Origin: Pagrus major | Lineage: Eukaryota; Chordata; Actinopteri; Spariformes; Sparidae | Direction of reading: 5' to 3' | Assembly: GCF_040436345.1 (NCBI RefSeq) | Contig: NC_133223.1 | Span: 17,709,113 to 17,773,112 of the forward strand | Length of the DNA stretch: 64,000 bases | Part shown: one piece after another, positions 24,601 to 38,200 of the stretch | Layout: each line of letters begins with the position of its first letter | Position numbering within the stretch: the stretch's first letter is position 1 | Notes under the pieces: model-generated | Told to the model about the DNA's origin: nothing | The model's database searches: none | Seen by the model: the letters and a program-made list of their open reading frames with translations, nothing else | Translations under genes and position numbers: made by a program

Positions 24601-27600
24601 TTACTCTTAGACACTTGCCATTGTCTGTAGATTTTGAAGTACACTTGAGCTGCTTGTGCCATAGAAAATAAATCTCTCTCTGGTCACAACATGGGGCGGC
24701 GTTTGGCTGATCCCGTTCGACAGCTGAGATCTATCAGAAAATGTAATTTGCCCCTCGATTCCATGTGCAATTGATCTATTATAGGATTATCTGACCTTGT
24801 AATTGGACATAGTATTTTTTGATTCAAATAATCAATCTATTAGAATAAGCCTTTTCCTTTTAGTGCAGACAAAAAGACAATCTTGCATAGTTTACTAGTG
24901 TTTCAGGACCATACTACCAAACAGTCGCGCTCTGCACACCAGCCGTTTCAGACGGCTTGGCCTCAATGCTGTTTTTATTTTCAGGAAGTCAACCTTTTTC
25001 AACGTGCTGACAAAGAGTCAGGCTGCAGCTGAAAATTTCCCCTTCTGCACCATTGACCCAAATGAAAGCAGAGTGCCCATTCCAGATGAACGCTATGATT
25101 TCCTCTGCCAATTCCACAAACCTGCCAGGTATGGGGTCACACCGTTCGCCTATTATTCACACTTCAGATCTGTAGTCTCTGACGCTCGTCTTGCTATCGG
25201 TATGAGAAAACATATAACAATGTTGTTGACATGTAGCTGCCAGTATTCTGTATGGTGTATGATTGCTGCTCTACTCCGAGGTTTTCTGTCGAGGAAAAAG
25301 CTGAAACGTCTGAACCTCAAACACCTGGTTATCATACACATTTGTATAGGCTGTTAAAGCAGGTTGAATTCAGATTTGCTGTGCTATACTGACAAATTAA
25401 TAGGGAAATTCTGACTGACATGAATTGGTATGTTGAATAGCACACAGCATTTCAGTGCATGAATTCTTTGCACAAGAGCTGATCTCCTGCTTTTTAAAGA
25501 GCAGCATGAATCTCAGGAACACACTTGTTCTGTCCTACTTGTGTTCTTTACTGCAACTTAAACTAATCAAAAACAGATGCGACTGCTATTAATAAATAAA
25601 TACACCAGTAACCATCAAAGCAAAACATATTTGTGCAAGAAAATGCAATTTTCTACAATAACTACCTGAGGCAGGGTGACATGTTCCTTACTTACCATCA
25701 ATATGGACATTGTAGTTATTTTGAAATGTGTTTTATGCGTGACTGAAAACAGTCCCCAACAAATGCGCTATTTACTACAATATATAATAACACCATGCAT
25801 ATCTGTTAAGATGTCCACTTAAGTTGTTTTTTTTTGTGTCGATTAAAGTCTATGTTATGTTTTGAGGGTATAATTTGAGATAGTTTTGCATTAGAATATC
25901 TGTTTTTCTCCACTTCTTTATGTATATATATTATATATATTTGGGAGCAATCTGTTCAACTAACCTAACTCCCTACCATTTAATGCAACAACATGCAACA
26001 AGCGCTTGGTCCCATTTCCCGTGTTGGGAAGTTGTTCCTCTGACTTTGGTGTGTTAATAAGCTTTTAAGTGGTAATGCGGACACAAGATGGACGCTATGA
26101 CGAAGATGTGTTGTATTTTATTGCTCAGAGCTTTTAAACTTGTCGATAGCTGTTTGAAGTTTGAAGCTTTATTTTTCAACCCAATCGCCAGAATAAATGT
26201 TGGCAAACTTTGCGTTTCTTTAGGTCCAATTTTCAATTTCATGTTGTGACAATGCTGTGCTTATGGTCTGGTTAGGTTTATGCACAAAACCACTTGGTTG
26301 TGTCTCTGCATGTACGATGTTGAGTCGGTAAGTCGAACACCAAAATTTCCCCTGATTCTTCTGACACCACTTGTACACAATGAAACTCAATAAATAATGG
26401 AGTCATCAGGATTTATCTGAAAAAACAAATAACATTATATAGAAACGGTTTGATTTGACCGTTTCATTGTAGGATAATACAAGCAATTTCAGTTTGTGTT
26501 AAGATAATACTGATGATGTTTAAAGTCTTCAATGAATTACCCTTTATCCTTTTACTTCCAGCAAAGTCCCAGCATTCCTTAATGTCGTTGACATTGCTGG
26601 CCTGGTGAAAGGTGCTCATGCTGGTCAAGGCCTGGGAAATGCCTTCCTGTCCCATATCAGCGCCTGCGACGGCATCTTCCACATGACACGTGAGTCACAG
26701 GTTGACGGTTTTTCTTTCCCTCACAGGATTTCGTTCCATTAACAAATCACATTAAACATACACCTGCGAGTTTATCTTACACTGTATATTTTACACTGCG
26801 GCAAAAGCAATCTCACTGGCAACATTTGGTCGTACTAAATAGTTCCAGTACCAGCTTTTTGAATGCTTCGCTCGTAGGGCATCTTGTGTTGTGGGTGCCA
26901 AGATCAACATCACAGTCAGGAATTATGAAGTCAGACCAAACCTCACATTCCTACTGGCAGGCTCTCTAAATGAGAGTCACAGAAGTGGGAAGTGAAAGAG
27001 TCTGCGCCTGGTTTAGGCTTCACACAATCACGAACATATTCTGAGGTTTGGAAACATCACAGGAGAAGCACCACATGATATTGTAACACGATTCCCAATG
27101 CCACTTTTGATTAAGTTTGGGTACAGTGAGCAGAGGTAAGTAAGATATTAATAGAGATGTTCCGATAACAGTTTTTCCTTCCCAATGCAGTCTCAAAAGT
27201 TACTTGCTGTTTATGGGTTTGACAATTTGTGGGCTAAAAAATGTGTTAAGTTGCCGTGCACAGGTGTACAAGACGCTGCTGAGAAGAGGCAAGAGCCTGT
27301 TTCTCATAAATAAATTACCTATATACGTTATATCGGATCATGCATAGACTACACGCCGATACGCGATCTAGCATTTACAGAAGCATTTTGTAAGATATAG
27401 CCAGAATTTTAGTTCAAAACATTCAAAAATGAACTTCTTCAACAGTGTGAAGAAACAGTGCTGACCTTATGTCAAAGACATCTATGTACTGTGTTGCAGA
27501 GATGTCCACTGAAGTTTGCATGCTAGCCAGCTAGCCCCGGCCTGTCCTGTTTCATAATAGCCCTTTGTACCAGCAAGACCCTGATAACCACCGTAGTTTC

Positions 27601-30600
27601 AGCTGGGAGATGTAAAAGCGTTGAATTCACTACTAAGCCTAATGAGTAAGCAAAATAAACTCAGGAAATGTTATGTAAGGAAATATCTACGGAAGCCCTA
27701 AAGGGCCATGCATTCATACATTTTATTTCCTCCATTTTCCCGTGATAACGAGTTAATTTCATTTGTTTTCTCGAGATCTCGAGTTATTATCTCGAAATAA
27801 CAACTGCCGTTTTCCCGAGATAACGGGATAATTTTCTTGAGATCTCGAGATAACAAAACTTTGTTTTCCAGAGATAACGATATAATTAATTCGAGATCTT
27901 GAGAAACCAAACGACAGTGTAGTATATTAAATCATTGCAGGAAACATCATTCAGTGTAGCAATGTCAGAGGAGCAGGAGCATATCGATCACTGCGTCACA
28001 TATCTTTTCAATCAAGGCCTGACAGGCTGAAATAGCATTATGCCTTGCTATTACAGATAATATACACATTAGTGTGCGTAATCTAAAAAGACGGTTAGCA
28101 AGGCTTCAGCTATATCGGCGGCGCAATCTAAGTGAGCCTGATGTGGTCTTTAACTACATAGCTGACCAGCTACGAGGTCCCGGGCGTCTCCATAATCTCA
28201 GGCCTATCATATCACAGTCATTATCTCGAGATCTCGAATTAATTATATCGTTATCTCGGGAAAACAAAGTTTCGTTATCTTGAGATAACGATATAATTAT
28301 CCCGTTATCTCTGGAAAACGGCAGTTGTTATTTCAAGATAATAACTCGAGATCTCGAGAAAACAAATGAAATTAACTCGTTATCACGGGAAAACAGAGGA
28401 AATAAAATGTTTGAATGCATGGACCTTTAGGGCTTCCGTACTTTATACCTATTTTTCTTACTAAACAGAAAAATGCAAATCTTCACCTTTAGAATTCAAG
28501 TTTCTCTCTTTTACCGAACAAAGGTGGTTGAAATAAATCCTCAATTCAAAGCATAAGATGTGAACATACTCCAAGTTTTCACGCTGTTTTTTGCCCACTG
28601 CTGATGTCTGAATAAAATCTCCCCCTTCTCTGCTGTTTCATGCCTCTCTGTACCAGCCAGTCGTGTCTTCGGAGTCATTGTGTCAATTGGAGCTACAGTA
28701 ATGTAGGGCCCCTTAGCTCCACGGTTTACTGGTCTATTTGCTAATGCTAGCTCGCCACTACAGCTAAAGATAGCTACAGCAAAGAGTAGAGAGTCTAATA
28801 TAGTGAGAAGCAGTAGGCCTAAGCGGATTTATGCTGCCCCGTATTGTTTTGAAGGTACTTTTCAAATTCTGTCCATTTCCTACAAATTACACTTTTGTGG
28901 CAGCATTGGAGGCATTTCCAATACTGGTATCGGTATTAAGGCAACATATTATGAGAGTAACAGGTTTATTTTATTTTTATTTTTATTTTTTACACCCTGC
29001 ATATCTCTAAAATGTATAGTATAATGAAAGATAGATTTGTTCTATTGCCACTGCTTATAATACTGTTGACAACAAAAATAGTGGAAATGGTAATAAAATA
29101 TATCCAGACTTATTGGAAATTCTGCCTTCTGTTACTCAATGACAGTACAGATGTGATTACCTCAACAGATTATTCACAGCCCGTCCCTCCGTGAGTCAGG
29201 CTTCACTTTTCAGGTCTCCCTTTGTCTCAAGTTCCTCTGTGCCTCTGACACGGTCTTTGTCTTACACAATTTAAGTGTTTCACGCTAGAATAATTCAAAT
29301 TACGGCAACTGAAATGAATGCAGAGGGCCTTTTTAGAAATAGCTGAATTTGTTTACTGATTGTATGCTGTTATTGACTTTGCCACTGTGTGAAAGGAGCT
29401 CTGATTAGAGAGTCAGCGGTGGCAGGCATGGAACGGCCGGATAGAAAGGTTTAGATTGAGGCCATTTTCCTATATTGTTTCCTGAGTTGTCTCTGTGTAT
29501 CACTGACAAATGTATTACTTCTGTTTCAGCACAGTTTTCAAATAGCCTTTAACTCTGTGTAGTTTGTGAGAAGAGGAACTAGAAGACCACCCAGACTTAA
29601 GTAATGATTTACCGAGTGGACAAGGCATGTAAGGTGAGACAAATGAGATTTTGTCTGTTCAGTTTTTAAGGACTTTGTTACAAGTAAAGATACAATTCAG
29701 TCAAGAATGTGTTAGTCCATCTCTTAATACTTCGTATAGCCTGTCTGTGGCTCTTGATCAAGGTTTTGGTTATCTAAGACACTGAGGCGATTATAAAAAT
29801 GATTAAAAACACTGTCAATAGCCTTCTATTAACAATACAAAGCTAAGTGTGAAAAGTGAACTAACTAAGGTTAGAAGCAAAGGTAACATTACTTTGGAGT
29901 CAACTCTAAGATAGTTAAGTCAGTCTTTATATTGTTAACAATATTTTCCACAGTGTTTTTTATTTTTTTTACCCATTTTTAAAAATCACCAGTGTCTTTG
30001 ATAACTGTCAGCTATATTAGCTAGTCAGGTAGCACCAACATTAGCCAGATTTTCTGGACTCAATTAACGTCATGTTACGTAGAAGAGCTGCCAAAACTGA
30101 TGCGCACTGTTTTGTTTTGTTAAACTTAAAGGTGCTATCTGTCTTTTTAGTAGCTGACTGGCTAACCTCGCTATTGAGTTCAATCACTTTTCACAGATAG
30201 CTTTGTTTGTACTGTTCATAATATTTACCTCAGTGTTTTTGATCATTTTGATAATCACCAAAGCGTCATTCGCTGTTGCACCAACATGAGCCGGGTTGTC
30301 AGAGCTCAGCTAAAGTTACGTTACATGGAAGAGCTGCCAAAACTGACGTAGACTGTTTTGTTCTGTTTAAATTTAAGGCACTATTCCTTATAGTAGCCAG
30401 CTAAGGCTAGCTGAGTGGCTGACCTTGCTCTCAATTAAAAAAATAGTCAATATAGCTCGAAACACAAAAACAAACAGGAAATGCTATTAGTTATGTACAA
30501 AGCTATGTGTGAAAAGTGAAGTAACATTACTGTCACATCAACTCATGATAGTCAAGATAGTTAATTCACTTTCCAGTGTTAGCCTCATATATATTGTTAA

Positions 30601-32208
30601 TAGTATTTACCACAGTGTTTTTTTTATTATTTTAAATCATTTCAATAATCACCAAAGTGTCTTAGAAAACCATTAGCCATGTTAGCTTGTCACTTGCTTT
30701 AGCAGCGACATTAACCGGATTTTCAGAGCTCAGCTAACGATACATTACGTTACAAAGACCTGCCAAAACTGACACTGAAACCTTGTTATTTATTATTAAA
30801 AATGATTACGAATGTTCATCATCTTGAAAAGTGTTACTGACATAAGGACGAAAAAGCACTGTAGTTTGGAGGCGAGGGAAGTCAAGAGACTTGCACTTCC
30901 CAAAATGGTTGTACATCAACCATATTATGAAAGTAGAGAATAAAAAAAATACAAAATATCATCAACCTTATTCTTTAAATGTCTTTTACAATGCATAGCC
31001 TATTATAGTGTTATCACATGTCCAGAATTATTCTGTTCATTTTAAGTATACATTATACTTAATGTGTCTGACACCATATGTATCTCATATACATCATTAT
31101 GTACATGGTTAACACCCACAGTTCCTTTTTATATGGGCTAAATGTATATGCCAGATCCTTACCCGAAACCAACTCTTTTGTTTCGACTCACACAAAGACG
31201 ACAAACATCCTCAACAATCGGAAATAGTCCGATCGACAGCTTCTGCTCTCTGTGTGTTTACATCTATCTGCTTTGGCATGCCATTGTTTCCACTGTCGGA
31301 GAGTCCTTGGAAACAATGTGGTATGTTTCACAAGTTAACCATTAAAAATAGCTGGTTTTGTTTTGTAATTATATCTATCTAGTGTCAGGCAGACTGCAAT
31401 GTTGCAGCCACTACTTTTATATATCTTGATTATATGGTTGTGGTGGATCTCACTTTTTCATGTCTGGAATGGTATGTTTCTTTTTTTGTCTTTGAATTAC
31501 TAGAAGGCTTTATAAAGATACTACAGCCAGATGCTCAGCGTTAGTGACATGAAACAGCTTGAAGAGATCAGCCTTCATTCTCTGCCAGTTCTGTCTGTGA
31601 AATATTTATCTATGCCAGGCGTAGGAATTAGGGATGGGATAATATGAAAATCAATCATCAAAATATGCTGAAAACTCTTATAACGGCACTAAAAAACATA
31701 CTGAAATCCCTTTACAGTTTGGTAAGAAACAAATATTCTTATTGCATCACAGATAGGACACACATCCTTTTTGTGATGAACAATCAAACAATCTTAAATT
31801 CAGTTATCATAAATCATAAGGTCCCCCTGCATAAATCAAAAGGACAAATAAATGGTGAACACCTCACTGTTGTTCTTTAGTTTGTAATCAATAATATTCT
31901 CACACATCCGATTTGACTGTTTTTGTGGGGATACAATGGACAAGTCAAGCCCATTCGAAGATTTTGGTTTTTTGAGTCACTCGTGAGGATAGCCATGATT
32001 GTCCCGATTCATGGTTATTTCCAATAATGGAAATTTTGTTGTGTATATATCCCAATCCGTGTTAAAATTTTCTATCTTCCGTCTTAGTTGTGATTAGCTA
32101 GTTCTCAGTGATGTGACCTAGCTGTTCACCCAGGAGGCCTGTGTGTGTGTCCTGTGTAAAGACAACAGTCAGTTTTGATTTATCATTTTTAGTTGATATG
32201 TTGTTATT

Positions 32209-32262
<54 letters not shown>

Positions 32263-35200
32263 TCAGTAGCAGTTTGGTTAGATTTGGGCACCAAAACTAC
32301 TTGGTTAGGTTTAGGTAAACATCATGGTTTGGTTTAAAATACACCCTTTTTCTCTGGCAGTCAAAAAGATGAGTCGAGACAACAAGTACTAGCCAATCAC
32401 AATGCGGTATAGGTCTGTTAAAAGCCTAAGACATCCATAGAAAAGTTTGGTTGCATCTTCCCTTGGAGCATGTGCAGAATACTTACATACCAGACACGTT
32501 ATGATCCACAAAAGTTAGGCATGATACAAAATGAATAAATCTCCATTTTATGTTACGTTTGCTACCATTTTGACTTTAAGCCTGGTGGAGATCTGCACTC
32601 ACTGAATGTACTGTTCTAGTTTTATTACCTATATTGGGTGAAACTTTAGAAATAGTTAGCTTATACAAAGTTACAGGGGTTTTACAAAGGTGTGAAGGTG
32701 GAACAGGTTACCACATTGTATTTTATATATTTACATCTTTTGAAAGGATTCGTCTTTTTCCAGGGATTTTCCTCCTGAGGCCTCAGAATTCCCCCAGTAG
32801 CGTGCACGTTAAGAATATTTTTCAACCCCTAATGACCTCGAAAAGCGCTGCATAAACAGTGGATTTGCTTTCAACAATACCTTCCAAAAACTATTAAGGC
32901 GCATGATGACATCCTGAAAGCTGATTCTGTTGAATGACTGGTGCTCCCCGGTCTCATAACAAAGTGGTTTGCAGGCTGAGTGTTCCCAGTGCTTCTGCGG
33001 TGACTGGAACAAGGCTGGATCCTCGCTGTCTGAGACAAGACACAGACATGTTCTACTTCATCTGCTCTTCTGTTCCCTGCGAGCTACTCTGCCAGCTCAC
33101 CTGGCCTTATTCCCAGATGTTTGGTTTCCAGCAATTAGATGTTTGAATGCTCACACAGTGTCCTCCCGTCACTGTAGAAATGCTCTGGTTCACTCCTAAT
33201 GAAGACTTATTTACGGTTGCGCGACACTCAGTAAGAGTCTAGCCTTAAGATACTGTGGTGTATCTGCAGGGACGGGCTGTGGTTGTGGGCAGCCGGCTGG
33301 AAAGGAGCTGTTATTTTTGGCAGAGACTCTTCTCTCACTGTGAGATTCATGCTTTCAGCACCTGAACTCCTGGTTAAGTTACAACTCTTCCCTCTCCTCC
33401 TCTACTGCCTGAGGTTCACTATAGGCAGGGTCGCCCATTTCATTAAACAATGGTTGCAGGTATTAAAGAGATAAACTTAATAAGATTTTAGCTATAGAGG
33501 AGATGTCACTTTGTTGTGTCCTTAATAGAGCTGTAGACTCTAGTCCTGGAAACCTGGAAAAACACCTTCATAAAACACCATTGTTGATAGACTGTTCCCC
33601 AACTGAAACAAACAAATTCTGCATCAGTATTCATGAATGTACAATTTAGTTTTGAAATCCTTGGTCAAAAGTCACAGACATGGTATTTCTATGCCTCCAC
33701 ACCGGTGAAAGCAGCGGCCGGTGGCATCATGTTTGCGGGCTGTCAGTCCGTCTGTGCGTCGGTCTCATTCTCGTGAACGTGATATCTCAGGAATAACTTG
33801 AAGGCATTTCCTCAAATCTGACACACAAACGTCCACTTAGCCTCAAGAATGAACTAATATGAATTAGAGGTCAAAGGTCAATCATAACTCAATAATTTAA
33901 ATAGCTAATAATGTCAAATTTCTAACAAATATCTAATAGGATCAACTGATGAGATTAAGTTAAGGTCAACTTCACTGTGACATCATAATGTTCTGCAAAA
34001 ACACTTCTGGCCATCCTTTAACGCCATAACTCAGGAACAGAAGGGGCGATTGTGACCATATTTCACATTTTGAACTGAATTGGTGACTCTAACTAGGCGC
34101 CCACTTTGAAACTGTGGTGATTGTGTCACTCTTTTGTGCTGCCAGGTTGAAGATGTGTGTGAAGCATCCACATCTTAGATTTTTTTCCTACTTTTGTCTT
34201 CTCTTATAGACATACAGCAGCAGTCCACCATAGCTCATAGGTTTTGCTGAGTTTGAGCTTCAGGTGATTGTCAATGCACCATGTGATGAAGCTCCTTTGT
34301 GCGCCTCTGTAAAAATCTAGGTGTAGGCAGCATGTCTATCGCCAGAAACATTCACTGGAATCATACATGTCAATAAAGTGATCACTTCCATTTCACCAAC
34401 AGACGCACTTAATACCTCTTTACTTGATGTAAACTGCAACTTGTCTGGTGCACAGAGGCATACAACCCCAAGGCCATCTTGTAGTTGAACATTAAAAATA
34501 ACATATATTCACATACAGCATATAATTGACAAGATTATCCTACAGAAACACGTGTTTTAATGAAGATAGAGGCCTGTTCGATGCCCCCTGTGCACAATGA
34601 TTATTCATGATAACAAACGTAAGCCAAGTTTATTAACTGCGTCTGTAAGCCGAAATTTATTGGCTGTGTGTCTATTTCAGTTTTTTGATTGTGGCTAATG
34701 TGATCGAATCAAAGTGTCAATCAACAACAAATTGACAACAGTTATCCCTCTCCAGGTCCAATTCATTCACCTCTAAAATATATAACCTTTTAAAAAGTTT
34801 AAATATCAGACTCATCATTGTCTGATGAATGTCTGAATCTGATGATAAAGAGTGAGTTAAATAAGTTGGCCTTCACTTTGCTCAATCTGGAAGGAAACTG
34901 TATTTCTGTTTGGTTGTTGCATCACTCAGACTTCAGCCCACACTCCACTAATCGCTTATACTGAGCAAATCAAACTGATTGTTTAGCTGCAGGCTTTAAG
35001 AACAAACTGGATTGACTATTCAGACAGAGATGATTTACGGCCAACCTGCCTCCCCACTGACGCCAGTAATGGCTGCTCTCCAGCAATTCTGCCTCGTCAC
35101 TCATCAACTCACAAACTCTCAAACTTGACAAACATCCAGAACACGTCATCCCAGCCAAGCGACTTCAGCAATGAGTGAAGTTATCAACAATTCAGCTGCT

Positions 35201-38200
35201 GAATCACTTGTTGCGTTGATGCATTAATTGACAAACAACACGAACAAGTATGATTTTTATGTTTTCTGAAAATATTCTACTCATTGATTATTTAAAAGGG
35301 AGAAATCCTCCAACGGGAGATAAAAGTATACTAGAGTGAATACAGTTACACACAGAAATTACCTTCAGTAATTTAGTGTTTTTCACATATTATTAACCTA
35401 TTCACTAAAACTATTTGGTGCTACCTTGTCCAGTGTTGATATATTCTTTTATTCACTTATGTCAATTTAATACTTTCACTGAGGAATACTTTCAGATGTA
35501 CAAATACATGCTATCATGCAGCATAGTCCTTAAACAGCAGGACAATGTAGTTTTTAGCTGGGGTAAATAGTGCATTTGTTGGAGACTATTTTTAACCGCA
35601 GATTAACACACATTCAGTGCTTTGTGTATATTTTCGAAACCAGAATGGTGTACATGGGATTGCCTCACAATGAACCACAGGTTATGTCACAGTGAAGAAG
35701 CACATCATTTAGTATAACATTGTATATTTGCATATTGAATTGTATATTTGTCGTCTTTGCGATATGAACATGCACAATAACACATTGCAAAAGAAATGCG
35801 ATGAATGAGAAAAAAATCTTTTTATCTACAGGTACCATGCGTTCACACTCAGCATGCAAACATTTGGCCGTCAGCTACCCTCAGATGAATTGGCATCAAT
35901 TTTTTGGCGACTGTGAGATTAGCCAGCACGATGGCTGAAAAAGGAGAGTAGAGCTTATATTGTCATCACAATTTGAACAATGTTACATTTTCGTTGTATC
36001 GTACAGGCCTAATCACCAGTTACCTCTTATTCTAAGACTGATTTGGAAAAGTATTTACTTGTGTGGTTGGTGTTAATGTGGTGGACCCAGTGTGGCAGAC
36101 AAACATAAAAAATGTTTTTTAAAAATACATTAAAGGAGCTCTGTGGCACTTCTGTGTTGTTGTTTGAAATTAGTCTAAATAGTCTGTTTACTACATATTC
36201 TGTACTGTTGCAACAAAGGCAACTGGTTTATAACGAACAAGCGGCCCACTTCCTACACCGTACTTGAACAAAATGAAAACACGGCGGCCTCATGCTATAT
36301 GTGCTTCCTTGTTTATGTTAGTTATTGTTTTAACCCATACTGCAATTCTACATCTGCATCATTCAGCTGTGAGGATCAGCCTCCTTTTGTGTGTTTCCGG
36401 GCCGTGTCGAGGAGCTGTCACAGCATTTAAATGAGCATTTTGCTTCAGCGAGAATGAAGAGTTTTTGTCAGCCTCCACTCATCTTGGATGATTAGAGCAA
36501 AATGTCTACCCATCTTGACTGGAGATCGCCACAGCTCCAGATAACATGCTCGGTGATTGAAGGTCGCAATATTTTGAATTCTAATGGGGCTGCAAGATGA
36601 ATTGCCTGAAATAGACTGTAGAATCTTCCTGCTTCCTCCTCGTGCCCCCCTTGCCTGTCCGCTGTGAAAAGAACCACTGGGAATGGCAAGGCCCGATGAT
36701 CATAGAATTATTGGATGGTGATTCTAAACCCTTCAAAGAGGAGTTGCTATGGAGATCTCGCTCCAAACTGTGAAATGATTCACCTTTGAAAGGCTGGAGG
36801 GCCTGAAGGCTGAACACATCATTGTTCAGGTGGCGGTTGGTTAGAAAATTGCTGGTGCCTGTGCAATCAGCAGCACTATAGTAGTTAAGGATCTAAAAAG
36901 GTTTGTTCTCTGAATGATGTGGGACAACAGTGGTGTGCATATGTCGGTCCCTTTCAATCAAGACGCTCTCAGGCTCCGTGGTTTAACAAAGTAAATTGAA
37001 TGACAGAGGTTAAGCTAATGATAAGGGAATTAACACTGTTGTTTTCTGTCAGAGTTCATGGAAACTGGAGCCGCCCCAGTACATCCACCTTTCAACAGCA
37101 CACAGATCAGGCTCATCCGAACAGCTTTGCCCCTACATGTAGTTTTTTTATTTTACAGGCAGTCATATGAAACATGGTGGAAAGATGCACCTTTAAAACT
37201 CTGCAGTTGACAGTAGATTACATAGGAAGTGGAGACACCTTGCAAGGTGCTGATATTCATACTATCAAGCTCTGTGATTTCACCGTGATCTATTTTGAAA
37301 GATGGGATCATGAAGAAAACATGAGTTGTATCCCTGAAGGGCTCAAACCCACCACTTTCTGGTGTCAAACTGCTGCTTAGCAGCCAATAATTGACATAAG
37401 AAACAAGGCTGAATATGCCACAAACTCTGTTACAGAAGCAGCTGTCAATTCCATGTATCCGAAAATGAATGTCGAGACGATATTTCCTGAATGAAAGTGT
37501 GTGCATTGCCAGTGTTTTTTTATGCCGGGAAGACATACATAATGTGCTTTTCCTGACAGACTCGTAAAATAGCTTTTACTGCTCTGAATACCAGGAGAAT
37601 TGCGGCAGTGAGTTTGCATGAACATTTTTAAAGCACTGCGAGGAATGCAAGTTCTTTAGATGTGCTCTTACCCATCTTGCATGTGAAAACATGCACAGGA
37701 AGTTAAAAGTCAATGAATACTGTAATTTAACAGAATTATGTTGACCACATATCCTCCCAGGTAGCAACTTGAGAGGAAGCAGCTCAATCAGTATTGATCT
37801 CGACATGACTCAGACAGCTGCCTTGTCTGTGTAGCTGACAGGAAAGTGATGATATACAGTGAGATCGAGCTTGTTTGGTGAATTTAGGTGTTATACTCTA
37901 ACTTTTAAAGACACAACATGTAACATTTCTGCATTAAAGGTGCACTATGTAGGTTTGGGGAAGATATTTTAATCAGTAGAGAAAGATCTTCACTGACTGA
38001 ATTTTATGCCCAAACAAACTAAATAAACAGATTAAATAAACAACAAAACTCACTGTGGTCCACACAATTCACACTGTTTCACTTTGTTTATATTTGGCGG
38101 ACCCTGCCACCTTTTCAGCTTCAAACAGTGTTCTGGGGACCTTATTTTCCTCTGAGAACAGCTTGTTTATTCAGTTATGGAAAAAAAATAGTTTGTATTT

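Larger units (their letters stand above)
18839..24984 (+). other. OLA1 intron 2
   Basis: 6.1-kb intron that splits the P-loop codons. It holds a dispersed repeat at 19819-20175 and a hairpin-bearing repeat at 23491-23641. The rest is AT-rich sequence in which I recognise nothing specific. Confidence 0.75.

Noticed and set aside
27688..28440. A CRISPR-like or regulatory array because of regularly repeated CTCGAGATCTCGAG words
   Set aside because: The repeats are mirrored between two arms and flank a transposase remnant, in a vertebrate genome. An inverted-repeat transposon explains them.
31142..31345. 67-codon plus-strand frame in OLA1 intron 4
   Set aside because: No recognisable motif or conserved codon pattern. 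The length is expected by chance in a 64-kb window.
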